Below, piece by piece: positions 1 through 7,388 of a DNA stretch of 14,645 bases; position 1 is the first letter of the stretch; each line of letters opens with the position of its first letter. The notes below the pieces were generated by a model. It saw only the letters and a list, made by a program, of their open reading frames with translations, searched no databases and was not told the DNA's origin. The position numbers were made by a program, and so were the translations under genes. Source of the stretch: a candidate division Zixibacteria bacterium 4484_93 (GTDB taxonomy: Bacteria > UBP14 > UBA6098 > 4484-93); the NCBI GenBank assembly GCA_002085385.1, contig NATO01000065.1:1-14645 (forward strand). The letters run 5' to 3'.

Positions 1-163
1 CTCGGCGCCCGATGAAGACGATGACTATTCTCTTGACAGGGACAGGAAAAGCATATAAATTGCAATGGGGAGATAAGAAAACTGGATGCCCAAATAGCCC
101 GCTCTTCGAGTTATCGTTTTTGCATAAAAGGAACAATAGTTATTTGAACTAATCCGCCAAATC
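1..163. other. Left-edge intergenic stretch, no gene supported
   Basis: This stretch lies downstream of the VWA/OmpA gene and holds no gene I can support. On the plus strand a frame is open from the left edge through an ATG at 12 to a TAA at 150-152 (46 codons from the ATG). It has no visible ribosome binding site and no recognisable motif, so it may be chance or the tail of a gene that begins outside the window. A sigma70-like pair is also present on the plus strand: TTGACA at 33-38 and TATAAA at 54-59, with a 15-nt spacer. Transcription from it would run antisense into the VWA/OmpA gene. I see no hairpin followed by a T run that would end the minus-strand operon here. Confidence 0.3.
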
Positions 164-1486
164 TCACCTCAATGCGGACAGTTTTACCTCGACACGGCGG
201 TTCCTGCTGCGGTTTCCCTCATCTGAGTTCTTAACAAGCGGAAACTTCTTCCCCCAGAAATGAACAACGGATACAATCCCTACCGATGTATGCTCCTCTA
301 TATACTGTTTGACAGAGTTCGCCCGCATCTCCGATAACCAGAGATTATGCTCATCACTTCCGAGGTCACAGGTAAAACCATCAAGCTCGCATTCGACCAG
401 AACGGTCTCGGGGGATGAGTCAATAAGTGCAACTATGCTATCGAGGACAGGAATAGCAATATCAAGTATCTCGTAGTTGTCTCGCTCAGCAAACGGGACA
501 ACAAACCGCGACGGCTGAAAGGAAAACGGCTTCAAAGCAGCCGGAGGCACCGTTTCTGCAACCTGTTCTGCTTCAGGCGGTATGTATGAGCCGATATATT
601 TCCTAACAATCCTCTCCGTTGAATCTCTCTGCTCGACCACAACCGTATGCAGCCCCCTATCCTGATTGGTGGGGGTGTATCGGATATATGCAAACTGTCG
701 GATACCGTTCTTGATAATCCTTGCGGCAATCTCAGGAACAAGCGACCTCGTCTCCACAAAAAAGCCATCGGATGAGGTGGCAAGTGGAAACAGAATAGCT
801 GTCTGTGTCGGACCGACCCCTATCACGAAGAGCCTCACTCCAGTCTCGTTTGCACGGGATAACTCAGGGGTAAAATTCTCGTCTGTTCTCTGATTCCCAT
901 CAGAGAAAAGCAGGATTATCCTCTCGCCAGACCTTTCCTTCTCAAGCAGACCGATTGCATATCCAACTGCTCGCTTTATCTCTGTCCCATCGGGAGAAGG
1001 ATATTCCCCTTTTGGGAGTTTGGCTAAGAACTCTTCCCTCCTCGATGTCAGAGGCGAGACAACGGCTATCTCTTTTGCGAAGCGGATAAGTCCAATCTTC
1101 CTGAAAGAGAGTTCACTTGCAATTACTTCTATTATCCTGTTGCTTTTGGGAAGAGCCTCCCTGCCACTCGCCGAACAATCCTGAAGGATAAGGATATTGG
1201 GGTTCTTTTGCTCGAAGCAGGAGAATTTTATCCGCTGCTCGATATCGGAGTCAAAGAGGCGAATGTCCCCTGTAAGCGGATACGAGAGCGGCAGTGTAAT
1301 AGAAACAGAATCGGGGAAATCCTCACTCCAGATGAAGCTTATCCGTTCGTTCCCTGAGGGAATCCTTTCCCTCTTCTCCGGTGGGTGAGTTGTCGCACAG
1401 GAGAGGGTCAGTAAAAAGAGAAGGACGACTGACAGCAAATAACCGATAGCAGAGTTCAAGCCAAAAGGCAAATAACTTTTTTTCAT
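164..1486 (-). CDS. VWA-domain lipoprotein with OmpA-like C-terminal domain
   Basis: 440 residues. The N-terminus is a signal peptide with a hydrophobic stretch (about 15-29) ending in TLSC, so Cys30 is a likely lipidation site; the -3 position is Thr instead of the usual Leu. A von Willebrand factor A domain spans about 95-265, with a complete-looking MIDAS: D103-x-S105-x-S107, T168 and D196 (FSDGN). Residues about 335-440 resemble the OmpA/MotB peptidoglycan-binding domain (GFTC, NLWLSEMRANSV, and NRSRNRRVEVKL at the end). The protein should sit in the periplasm anchored to a membrane, with the VWA domain holding a metal-dependent partner. The family Asp that binds diaminopimelate (GHTD) is Cys373 here, although the partner Arg388 is kept, so peptidoglycan binding is uncertain. 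The ATG directly follows the stop of the PIN gene (TAGATG) and no clear Shine-Dalgarno is seen, which suggests translational coupling. The specific role is unknown. Confidence 0.85.
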   Translation of the reverse strand: MKKSYLPFGLNSAIGYLLSVVLLFLLTLSCATTHPPEKRERIPSGNERISFIWSEDFPDSVSITLPLSYPLTGDIRLFDSDIEQRIKFSCFEQKNPNILILQDCSASGREALPKSNRIIEVIASELSFRKIGLIRFAKEIAVVSPLTSRREEFLAKLPKGEYPSPDGTEIKRAVGYAIGLLEKERSGERIILLFSDGNQRTDENFTPELSRANETGVRLFVIGVGPTQTAILFPLATSSDGFFVETRSLVPEIAARIIKNGIRQFAYIRYTPTNQDRGLHTVVVEQRDSTERIVRKYIGSYIPPEAEQVAETVPPAALKPFSFQPSRFVVPFAERDNYEILDIAIPVLDSIVALIDSSPETVLVECELDGFTCDLGSDEHNLWLSEMRANSVKQYIEEHTSVGIVSVVHFWGKKFPLVKNSDEGNRSRNRRVEVKLSALR

Positions 1487-3349
1487 CTATATTAGTGTCA
1501 AGATTAGTCCTATTGCTATCCCTATTCCAATTCCTATCCCGATACCGAGCCCTACAAGTTTTGCCTTAGAATCTCTGGAAATCGGATATGTTTTGCCTGT
1601 GGAGTGCAACAGGTTCCTGTCCTCCGATGGAGAACGCTCCTCAAACAGCTTTTGTGTCCTCACCTTATCGACAAAGCGGGTGAGTATCTGCTCTACCTTG
1701 TCTTCCATACCGTTTCCGGTGGAGAGTTCGAATATCTCCTTTCGTATGATATGGTCTGTCAGGTAGTTTTCGGTAAAAGCTATCACGGCTTCTGGCTCCT
1801 GCTTCGACAATTCCAGAACCGCCGGGCGAGAGAGGGCGTTTATGAATGTAGCAGGGATAGACTGTCTCGTTACCTCGAACAATTCAGATGATAGGAAATC
1901 GAGGAACGCTTTTTCCCCTTCCACCGTTGGAGCCTGCGGGATAGAGAAGTAAGCAATCCAGTCCTCCGGGCGGATAGCCATCCTGCGACCACGAAAATGG
2001 AACCTCCTATCAAATATGATATCATCACCCTTCAAAAGATACCTGTCCCAGGTGACAAGCCAGTATTTGCCAGAGTTTTCACGCTCCTTTCTCCGCCAGT
2101 AGTCGATTATGGAGAGCAATCTTGCGTCGTGGCTCACCTCATCCTTTGCTTTGGGACGCTCAACCCATACACCCTTAACAAGTCTCCCACGCCTCCTTGT
2201 CGCGGATGCAACCTCATCGGTGAATCTGAGATAAAAACCCTCCGGCATCTTTTTTATAATCTCGACACCGTAGTCGGTCAGAAACTTTTCAGCGTTCTCC
2301 ATATACCAGCGGAGATACTCCTCCCAGGAAAACGGCGATTTCTCCTGCCGAACATAGTTGTAATAGGAGTCTATCATATCATCGTCGACACGACGCTCGT
2401 AGATAATCTCGAAGTTCACATCGGGGGAGATATTGCGATAGCGCATCCGACGGCGCATAGCCCTCGAAAGCTCGTTTATCGTCTCCTCAAGCACAAAAAC
2501 TTTTATATTATAGCGGGAACAAACATCCAGAAGCCCCTTTACAAACGGATGCTTCCGATGATACTTGAGCACAAGCGGGAAAAGGATATTTGTATCGAGG
2601 AGGAGTTTCCCCCCTTCAACACGCTCTTTCGCAATATTGTCAGCCATATCAGAGTAGCCGAACAGGGTATATAGGGTGTAGCCCTTGAGCAGTTCAAATA
2701 TAAGTTCGATATCCTGCCCATTCAGGGAATCTACCACATCCGATGTAATCTCCCGAATATGCGAGGAGACTCTACGGTCATCTATCTGCACACAGCTACG
2801 GAGAAGGTCGCTCAAGCTCCCGAACCTGTCCTGCTCTTCACCCGTCAAACCGTCCTTGCTGAAATATCTGGCTACGGTTGCTCCGTAGTTTCTGAACAGA
2901 TTGAACCACATAAGCATAACGGCATCCCCCAGTTCCTTCTCCTTAGCCGTTATGTCCGGGATATGCTTTTTAACTATCCTGATAACTTTGTCGGTGAGAT
3001 GCGAGAGCCTCTCTACTACATCCATTCCTTCGTGGATGCCTACCTCTGTCTCAACGAGTGAGACCTCCTTAAGCGCCTTCGCACCGGAGAACCTGACAAC
3101 ACCTGACCTCTCGAGGCTCACGAGTGCCCTATCGAACTGCAGTCGGAAAAACTCCTGCTTCAACTTAAAACGGGCTGCTATCTCATCGTAGAGCTCCTCG
3201 ATGTTGACAGATGAACGGTCTTTCAGAACATAAACGATGATGCTTTTCCACACCTTAAACGGGATATCCTGTTCGAGGAGCTGATACATAAAATTTGAGT
3301 ATCTGGCGGGCTCAGACAACACTCCATCGGAGCTTGCACTGTCACGCAT
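1487..3349 (-). CDS. PIN-domain protein with C-terminal glycine-zipper membrane tail
   Basis: 620 residues from the ATG at 3349. I do not recognise the full-length family. A PIN-like nuclease fold is visible: LLLDTNIL (D252), ETINEL (E293), SHDARLL (D408) and LVTWD (D435) supply the four acidic positions of metal-dependent PIN ribonucleases. A long charged insertion (about 297-400) lies between the second and third. Residues about 17-92 are helical and end in a beta-like SGVVRF, consistent with a winged helix. Residues 110-240 are predicted helical. The last 24 residues form one hydrophobic segment of alternating Gly-Ile ending in GLILTLI, a likely tail anchor that would leave the PIN domain in the cytoplasm. 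A GTG at 3373 would give 628 residues overlapping guaA, but AAGGAGG 9 nt before the ATG at 3349 favours the shorter form. The gene is downstream of guaA and directly joined to the VWA/OmpA gene. RNase activity is inferred from motifs only. Confidence 0.75.
   Translation of the reverse strand: MRDSASSDGVLSEPARYSNFMYQLLEQDIPFKVWKSIIVYVLKDRSSVNIEELYDEIAARFKLKQEFFRLQFDRALVSLERSGVVRFSGAKALKEVSLVETEVGIHEGMDVVERLSHLTDKVIRIVKKHIPDITAKEKELGDAVMLMWFNLFRNYGATVARYFSKDGLTGEEQDRFGSLSDLLRSCVQIDDRRVSSHIREITSDVVDSLNGQDIELIFELLKGYTLYTLFGYSDMADNIAKERVEGGKLLLDTNILFPLVLKYHRKHPFVKGLLDVCSRYNIKVFVLEETINELSRAMRRRMRYRNISPDVNFEIIYERRVDDDMIDSYYNYVRQEKSPFSWEEYLRWYMENAEKFLTDYGVEIIKKMPEGFYLRFTDEVASATRRRGRLVKGVWVERPKAKDEVSHDARLLSIIDYWRRKERENSGKYWLVTWDRYLLKGDDIIFDRRFHFRGRRMAIRPEDWIAYFSIPQAPTVEGEKAFLDFLSSELFEVTRQSIPATFINALSRPAVLELSKQEPEAVIAFTENYLTDHIIRKEIFELSTGNGMEDKVEQILTRFVDKVRTQKLFEERSPSEDRNLLHSTGKTYPISRDSKAKLVGLGIGIGIGIGIAIGLILTLI
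1508..1552 (-). repeat. Degenerate hexanucleotide repeat encoding (Gly-Ile)n
   Basis: Within the PIN gene, minus-strand codon pairs of the type GG(N)-AT(N) follow one another (GGTATC, GGGATA, GGAATT, GGAATA, GGGATA, GCAATA, GGACTA) and encode the alternating Gly-Ile membrane tail. The third positions differ, so this is a selected or old repeat and not a fresh microsatellite. Confidence 0.7.
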
Positions 3350-3358
3350 CACAAATCG

Positions 3359-3365
3359 CCTCCTT
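3359..3365 (-). promoter_or_regulatory. Ribosome binding site that sets the PIN gene start
   Basis: Read on the minus strand this is AAGGAGG, overlapping the guaA stop codon (TAA), with 9 nt before the ATG at 3349. It supports the 620-residue start over the GTG at 3373, which lies upstream of this site, inside guaA. Confidence 0.75.
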
Positions 3366-4920
3366 ATTCCCACTCTATCGTGCTTGGTGGTTTAGAACTG
3401 ATATCGTATGCTACCCTGTTCACCTCCTTTACGCTGTTGATTATCTTCCCGGAGACCCTTGCCAAGAAGTCGTATGGGAGATGTGCCCAGTCTGCCGTCA
3501 TTCCATCCTGGCTCACAACAGCTCGGAGAACCACAGCATTCCCGTAGGTTCTCTCATCCCCCATCACTCCGACAGAGTGCACAGGCAAAAGAACAGCAAA
3601 AGCCTGCCAGACCTTATCGTATAGCCCCTCATCTTTCAGAGCTTGGACAAATATATTATCAACTTTCCTCAGAATGTCAAGTTTATCTTTAGTGACCTCT
3701 CCAATTATTCTCACGGCGAGCCCCGGACCCGGGAACGGATGACGCATAAGGACAGGGTTCGGTATCTCGAGGCTTCTCCCCACCGAGCGCACCTCATCCT
3801 TGAAAAGCTCCTTCAGGGGCTCAACAAGTGTCAGTCTCATATGCTCCGGCAGCCCACCGACATTGTGGTGGCTCTTGATTGTCGCCGATGGTCCACGGAA
3901 GGAAACAGATTCTATCAGGTCGGGATATAGCGTTCCCTGCCCGAGACAGCAGATACCGGGTATAGAGTTAGCCACCTCCTCGAACACCTCGATGAATGTA
4001 TGCCCGATAACCTTACGCTTTTCCTCGGGGTCAGAGACACCGGATAGATTTTTAAGGAACCTATCAGATGCATCGACAAACCTCACCGGGATAGATAAGG
4101 TGCTACGGAACATTCTCAAAACATCGTTAGCCTCATTCTCACGCAAGAGCCCATTGTCGACAAACACAGGCACAAGTCTCCTGCCGATTGCCCTATGGAT
4201 AAGAACAGCAGCCACGGTGGAATCGACTCCACCGGAGACACCCATAATCAGTTTCCTGTCCCCTACCTCATTCCTTATCCTGCCGACCGTGTGCTCGACA
4301 AACGATGCGGGGGTATAATCCTGCCTGGCATAGCAGATGCGGACAAGGAAATTCTCGATGATAATGTTTCCGAACTCTGTATGGGCGACCTCCGGGTGGA
4401 ACTGAAGCCCGTAGAGTGCCTTTTCTGGTTCCTCAAACGATGCAACAGAGAGAGTGTCTGTTTCACCCGTGACGACAAAACCATCAGGAACGGTCTCGAC
4501 ACTGTCGCCATGGCTCATCCATACGGTAGAATTATCCGGCAGAGCTTCAAGGAGAGAAGATTTCCTCTTGATATGAAACTGTGCCCTACCATATTCTCTC
4601 GTTACGGATGAGCCGAGCTTTCCACCGAGCAGATACGCCATAAGCTGCATTCCGTAGCATATTCCAAGCACAGGGACACCGAGAGCAAAAATCTCTTTTC
4701 CAATCTTTGGACTATCCTCTCCCAGAACGGTTGCAGGACCGCCGGAAAGTATTATCCCGATAAGATGCTCTCTGTCTATCGAGTCTATCGGGGTATTGTA
4801 TGGCACTATCTCGGCAAATACCTTATTCTCTCTTATTCTGCGGGCAATAAGCTGTGTGTATTGTGAGCCGAAATCAAGTATAACAATTCTTTCCCAGAGC
4901 ATAGTATCAGCATTCTTCAA
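3364..4920 (-). CDS. guaA: GMP synthase (glutamine-hydrolysing)
   Basis: 518 residues, the usual length for bacterial GuaA. It converts XMP, ATP and glutamine to GMP in the cytosol. The N-terminal class I glutamine amidotransferase domain has ILDFGSQYTQ, the nucleophile Cys88 in GVPVLGICYGMQ, and the His175/Glu177 pair in QFHPEVAHT. The ATP pyrophosphatase domain has the P-loop motif SGGVDS at 229-234 and the conserved KSHHNVGGLP. The C-terminal dimerisation domain ends in the family signature KPPSTIEWE. All expected catalytic residues are present, so I expect a working enzyme. The frame opens with TTG at 4920, overlapping the nadB stop by 4 nt. An in-frame ATG at 4902 (512 residues) is an alternative; neither start has a strong Shine-Dalgarno, so translation is probably coupled to nadB. 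Confidence 0.97.
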   Translation of the reverse strand: MKNADTMLWERIVILDFGSQYTQLIARRIRENKVFAEIVPYNTPIDSIDREHLIGIILSGGPATVLGEDSPKIGKEIFALGVPVLGICYGMQLMAYLLGGKLGSSVTREYGRAQFHIKRKSSLLEALPDNSTVWMSHGDSVETVPDGFVVTGETDTLSVASFEEPEKALYGLQFHPEVAHTEFGNIIIENFLVRICYARQDYTPASFVEHTVGRIRNEVGDRKLIMGVSGGVDSTVAAVLIHRAIGRRLVPVFVDNGLLRENEANDVLRMFRSTLSIPVRFVDASDRFLKNLSGVSDPEEKRKVIGHTFIEVFEEVANSIPGICCLGQGTLYPDLIESVSFRGPSATIKSHHNVGGLPEHMRLTLVEPLKELFKDEVRSVGRSLEIPNPVLMRHPFPGPGLAVRIIGEVTKDKLDILRKVDNIFVQALKDEGLYDKVWQAFAVLLPVHSVGVMGDERTYGNAVVLRAVVSQDGMTADWAHLPYDFLARVSGKIINSVKEVNRVAYDISSKPPSTIEWE

Positions 4921-6518
4921 GATGTTTTCAGGATCGTGTCCTTCTTAAACTCCTCGCTCGTGTAGGGGTAGTTGACATTATAGTGCAGTCCCCTCGACTC
5001 CTTTCGTGCCAGAGCCGAGCGGACAATGAGCTCTGCAACGGACACGAGGTTTCTCAGCTCGACGAGGTCTTGCCTGACCGGGTTTTTGGAGTAGAAATCG
5101 AGCACCTCACACGATATCTTCTCTATTCGGTCCCTCGCCATATTCAGCCGTCTGTCCGAGCGGACTATCCCGACATAGTCCCACATAATGTGTTCCAGTT
5201 CCAGCCTGTTATGCGAGATAACCACCCATTCGTGCGAATCGAAGACCCCTGATGTATCCCACGGTGGAACGGGAGGAACGCTCTCGCCAGAACCGAAATT
5301 CTGCCTTATATCCTCCGCGGCAAAGTGAGAGATTGCGAGCGACTCTAGCAGCGAATTCGAGGCGAGCCTGTTTGCTCCGTGGAGTCCCGTGTATGCAACC
5401 TCACCCGATGCGTAAAGCTTCTCAATATCTGTTCTCCCATTCTCATCGACCACAACACCGCCGCACATATAGTGCGCTGCTGGAACAACGGGTATCCACT
5501 CCTTCGTTATATCTATCCCGATGGATAGGCAATGCTCGTAAATTGTTGGGAAGTGGCTTTTGACAAAATCCTGGTCGAGATGTGTCACATCCAGATAGAC
5601 GCATTGGGCGCCTGTTGTCTTCAGCTCGTGGTCTATCGCTCTGGCAACGATGTCCCTCGGGGCAAGCTCACGCTTCGGGTTATATTTCTCCATAAAGGTG
5701 GAGCCATCCTTCCTGCGCAGTATTCCACCTGCTCCTCTGACAGCTTCCGATATGAGGAACGGGACAGTATCCGATGGGTTGTAGAGCTTGGTCGGGTGGA
5801 ACTGGATGAACTCCATATTCGCCACCCTCGCACCCGCACGAAAAGCCATTGCGATGCCATCCCCCGTGGCGACAGGCGGGTTTGTCGTGTGGAAATACAC
5901 CCTGCCACAGCCTCCAGACGCGAGCAGTGTGTATCGGGCAAGGACCGTGTCTATCTCTCCAGTTTTTGTGTTAAGCACATACGCGCCGAAACAGCGGACA
6001 GCCTCTTTTTTCTTCCTCGACTCGGGAATCCGCAGATGATGCTGGGTGATAAGGTCGATAGCGAATGAATGCTCGGATATATCTATATTCGGGTGGCTGC
6101 GGACAAGTTCGACCATTCTCTCCTCGATGGCTTTGCCTGTGAAATCCTTAACATGGACTATCCGTTCCCTCGAGTGCCCACCCTCCTTGCCAAGCTCAAG
6201 ATTTGAGCCTGCACCGGTGAATTGAACACCCATATCCATAAGTTCCCTTATCCCCTGTGAGGCGTATGAGATAATCCTGCGAACGACAGCCTCCCTCGAC
6301 AATCCTCTACCGGTCTCGAGTGTATCCTGAATGTGTAGCTCCACCGAATCGTCTTTACCAACAGGAGCCGCTATACCACCCTGAGCATAGTATGTATTGG
6401 AGACCGTCGCCTGTTGTTTCGTGACAATAAGTATCTTGAAGCGGTCTGCGAGTTTGAGGGCAAAGAATAGCCCTGCAATTCCGCTACCTATAACGAGGAT
6501 ATCATACCGCTTTTCCAT
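4917..6518 (-). CDS. nadB: L-aspartate oxidase
   Basis: 533 residues, normal for NadB. It is a flavoprotein of the succinate dehydrogenase/fumarate reductase superfamily that oxidises L-aspartate to iminoaspartate, which NadA then uses to make quinolinate for NAD. The N-terminus carries the FAD dinucleotide-binding motif GSGIAG (11-16). Further conserved pieces are YYAQGGIAA, EGGHSRERIVH (112-122), MEFIQFHPT (235-243), the catalytic-arginine motif APRDIVARA (R288), AAHYMCGG (H349) and the FAD-binding GEVAYTGLHGANRLASNSLLE region near 372-392. The start ATG shares one base with the nadA stop (TAATG), and GGAGAT lies 6 nt upstream. It looks intact, unlike its partner nadA. nadC is not in the window. 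Confidence 0.96.
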   Translation of the reverse strand: MEKRYDILVIGSGIAGLFFALKLADRFKILIVTKQQATVSNTYYAQGGIAAPVGKDDSVELHIQDTLETGRGLSREAVVRRIISYASQGIRELMDMGVQFTGAGSNLELGKEGGHSRERIVHVKDFTGKAIEERMVELVRSHPNIDISEHSFAIDLITQHHLRIPESRKKKEAVRCFGAYVLNTKTGEIDTVLARYTLLASGGCGRVYFHTTNPPVATGDGIAMAFRAGARVANMEFIQFHPTKLYNPSDTVPFLISEAVRGAGGILRRKDGSTFMEKYNPKRELAPRDIVARAIDHELKTTGAQCVYLDVTHLDQDFVKSHFPTIYEHCLSIGIDITKEWIPVVPAAHYMCGGVVVDENGRTDIEKLYASGEVAYTGLHGANRLASNSLLESLAISHFAAEDIRQNFGSGESVPPVPPWDTSGVFDSHEWVVISHNRLELEHIMWDYVGIVRSDRRLNMARDRIEKISCEVLDFYSKNPVRQDLVELRNLVSVAELIVRSALARKESRGLHYNVNYPYTSEEFKKDTILKTS

Positions 6519-7388
6519 TACACTATCTCCGTCATTCGGCGAACAGCCGAAAACGCCTTCTCCCTTATATCATCCGGAACGGTGACCTCGAAAAACCCTT
6601 CTCTTACACTTCTTGCAAGCTTTGGTAGGGTAGTGTACTTCATCGTCTTGCAGATGGCATCCCTTTTCAGGGGATACACCTTACTATCCTGTATCTCGTG
6701 TCTTATCCTTTCCATAAGCCCTACTTCTGTGCCGATTATAGCAGGGGTCCTTTTCTCCTTAGCGAATTTATACATCCCACTCGTCGATGCAACGAGGTCG
6801 GCGAATGCGACGACATCTGGTGACGCCTCCGGGTGAATGAGAACAGCTGCATCAGGGTGAAGCTCCTTTGCTCGCTTCACATCCTCCACGGTGAACTGCT
6901 CGTGCACATAGCAGGACCCCTGCCAGATTATCATATCAGCACCCGTGCATTTCTTCACCCAGTCGCCAAGGTTCTTATCGGGGACAAATATTATCTTTTT
7001 CCCCCCGAGATGTTCCACCACTTTAACAGCATTGGCGGATGTGCAGACAATATCGGATAACGCCTTTATCTCCGCCGTCGTGTTGACATAGGATACCACA
7101 AGCCTATCGGGGTATTTCGACCTCAATTCCCGTAGCTGGTTTGCAGTTATACTCTCAGCAAGTGGGCAACCGGCTCTCTCATCGGGTATGAGAATCCTCT
7201 TTTCGGGCGCGAGAATCTTGGCTGTTTCAGCCATAAACATAACACCTGCAAAGACGATTGTTTGAGCAGGGACCTTCGCCGCAATCCTAGTTATGAGCAA
7301 GGATAACTATACCTTTTTTCTTCTTCTCCTCAACGATGAGCGATGCAAGCTCATCATCGGACATAGAGAGATAATCAGCGAGTGCCAT
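6518..7388 (-). pseudogene. nadA: Quinolinate synthase, frameshifted by a ~59-nt internal deletion
   Basis: NadA is a [4Fe-4S] enzyme that condenses iminoaspartate with dihydroxyacetone phosphate to quinolinate. A good start exists at 7388 (ATG, GGAGGAG 7 nt upstream). This frame reads 33 residues ending in GIVILAHN, the conserved start of the family, then hits TAG at 7287-7289. The rest continues in another frame from the codon at 7286-7288 (RIAAKVPAQTIVFAGVMFMAE) to the stop at 6518-6520. From recall of Thermotoga NadA, about 20 residues (Y-Q-x-P-E ... A-D-F-V-G-D-S ...) are missing between the two parts, leaving one stray base. The lost block holds the catalytic Tyr and the Ser of GDS. The three cluster cysteines remain (ERAGCPLAE, QGSCYVHEQF, RDAICKTMKY). 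Translation from a TTG at 7300 would give 260 residues lacking the active-site N-terminus. An assembly or sequencing deletion is a serious alternative to true loss. Confidence 0.88.

Noticed and set aside
1997..2674. 225-codon open frame on the plus strand
   Set aside because: It lies wholly inside the PIN gene on the opposite strand, has no recognisable domain or ribosome binding site, and the minus-strand frame has clear motifs.
1487..3373. Classic PIN toxin of a toxin-antitoxin pair
   Set aside because: At 620 residues with a membrane tail it is far larger than VapC-type toxins, and no small antitoxin gene lies next to it.
3800..4318. 172-codon plus-strand frame inside guaA
   Set aside because: Antisense shadow of a well-conserved gene; its composition follows from the guaA codons.
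5532..6068. 178-codon plus-strand frame inside nadB
   Set aside because: Shadow of nadB; no motif or start signal of its own.
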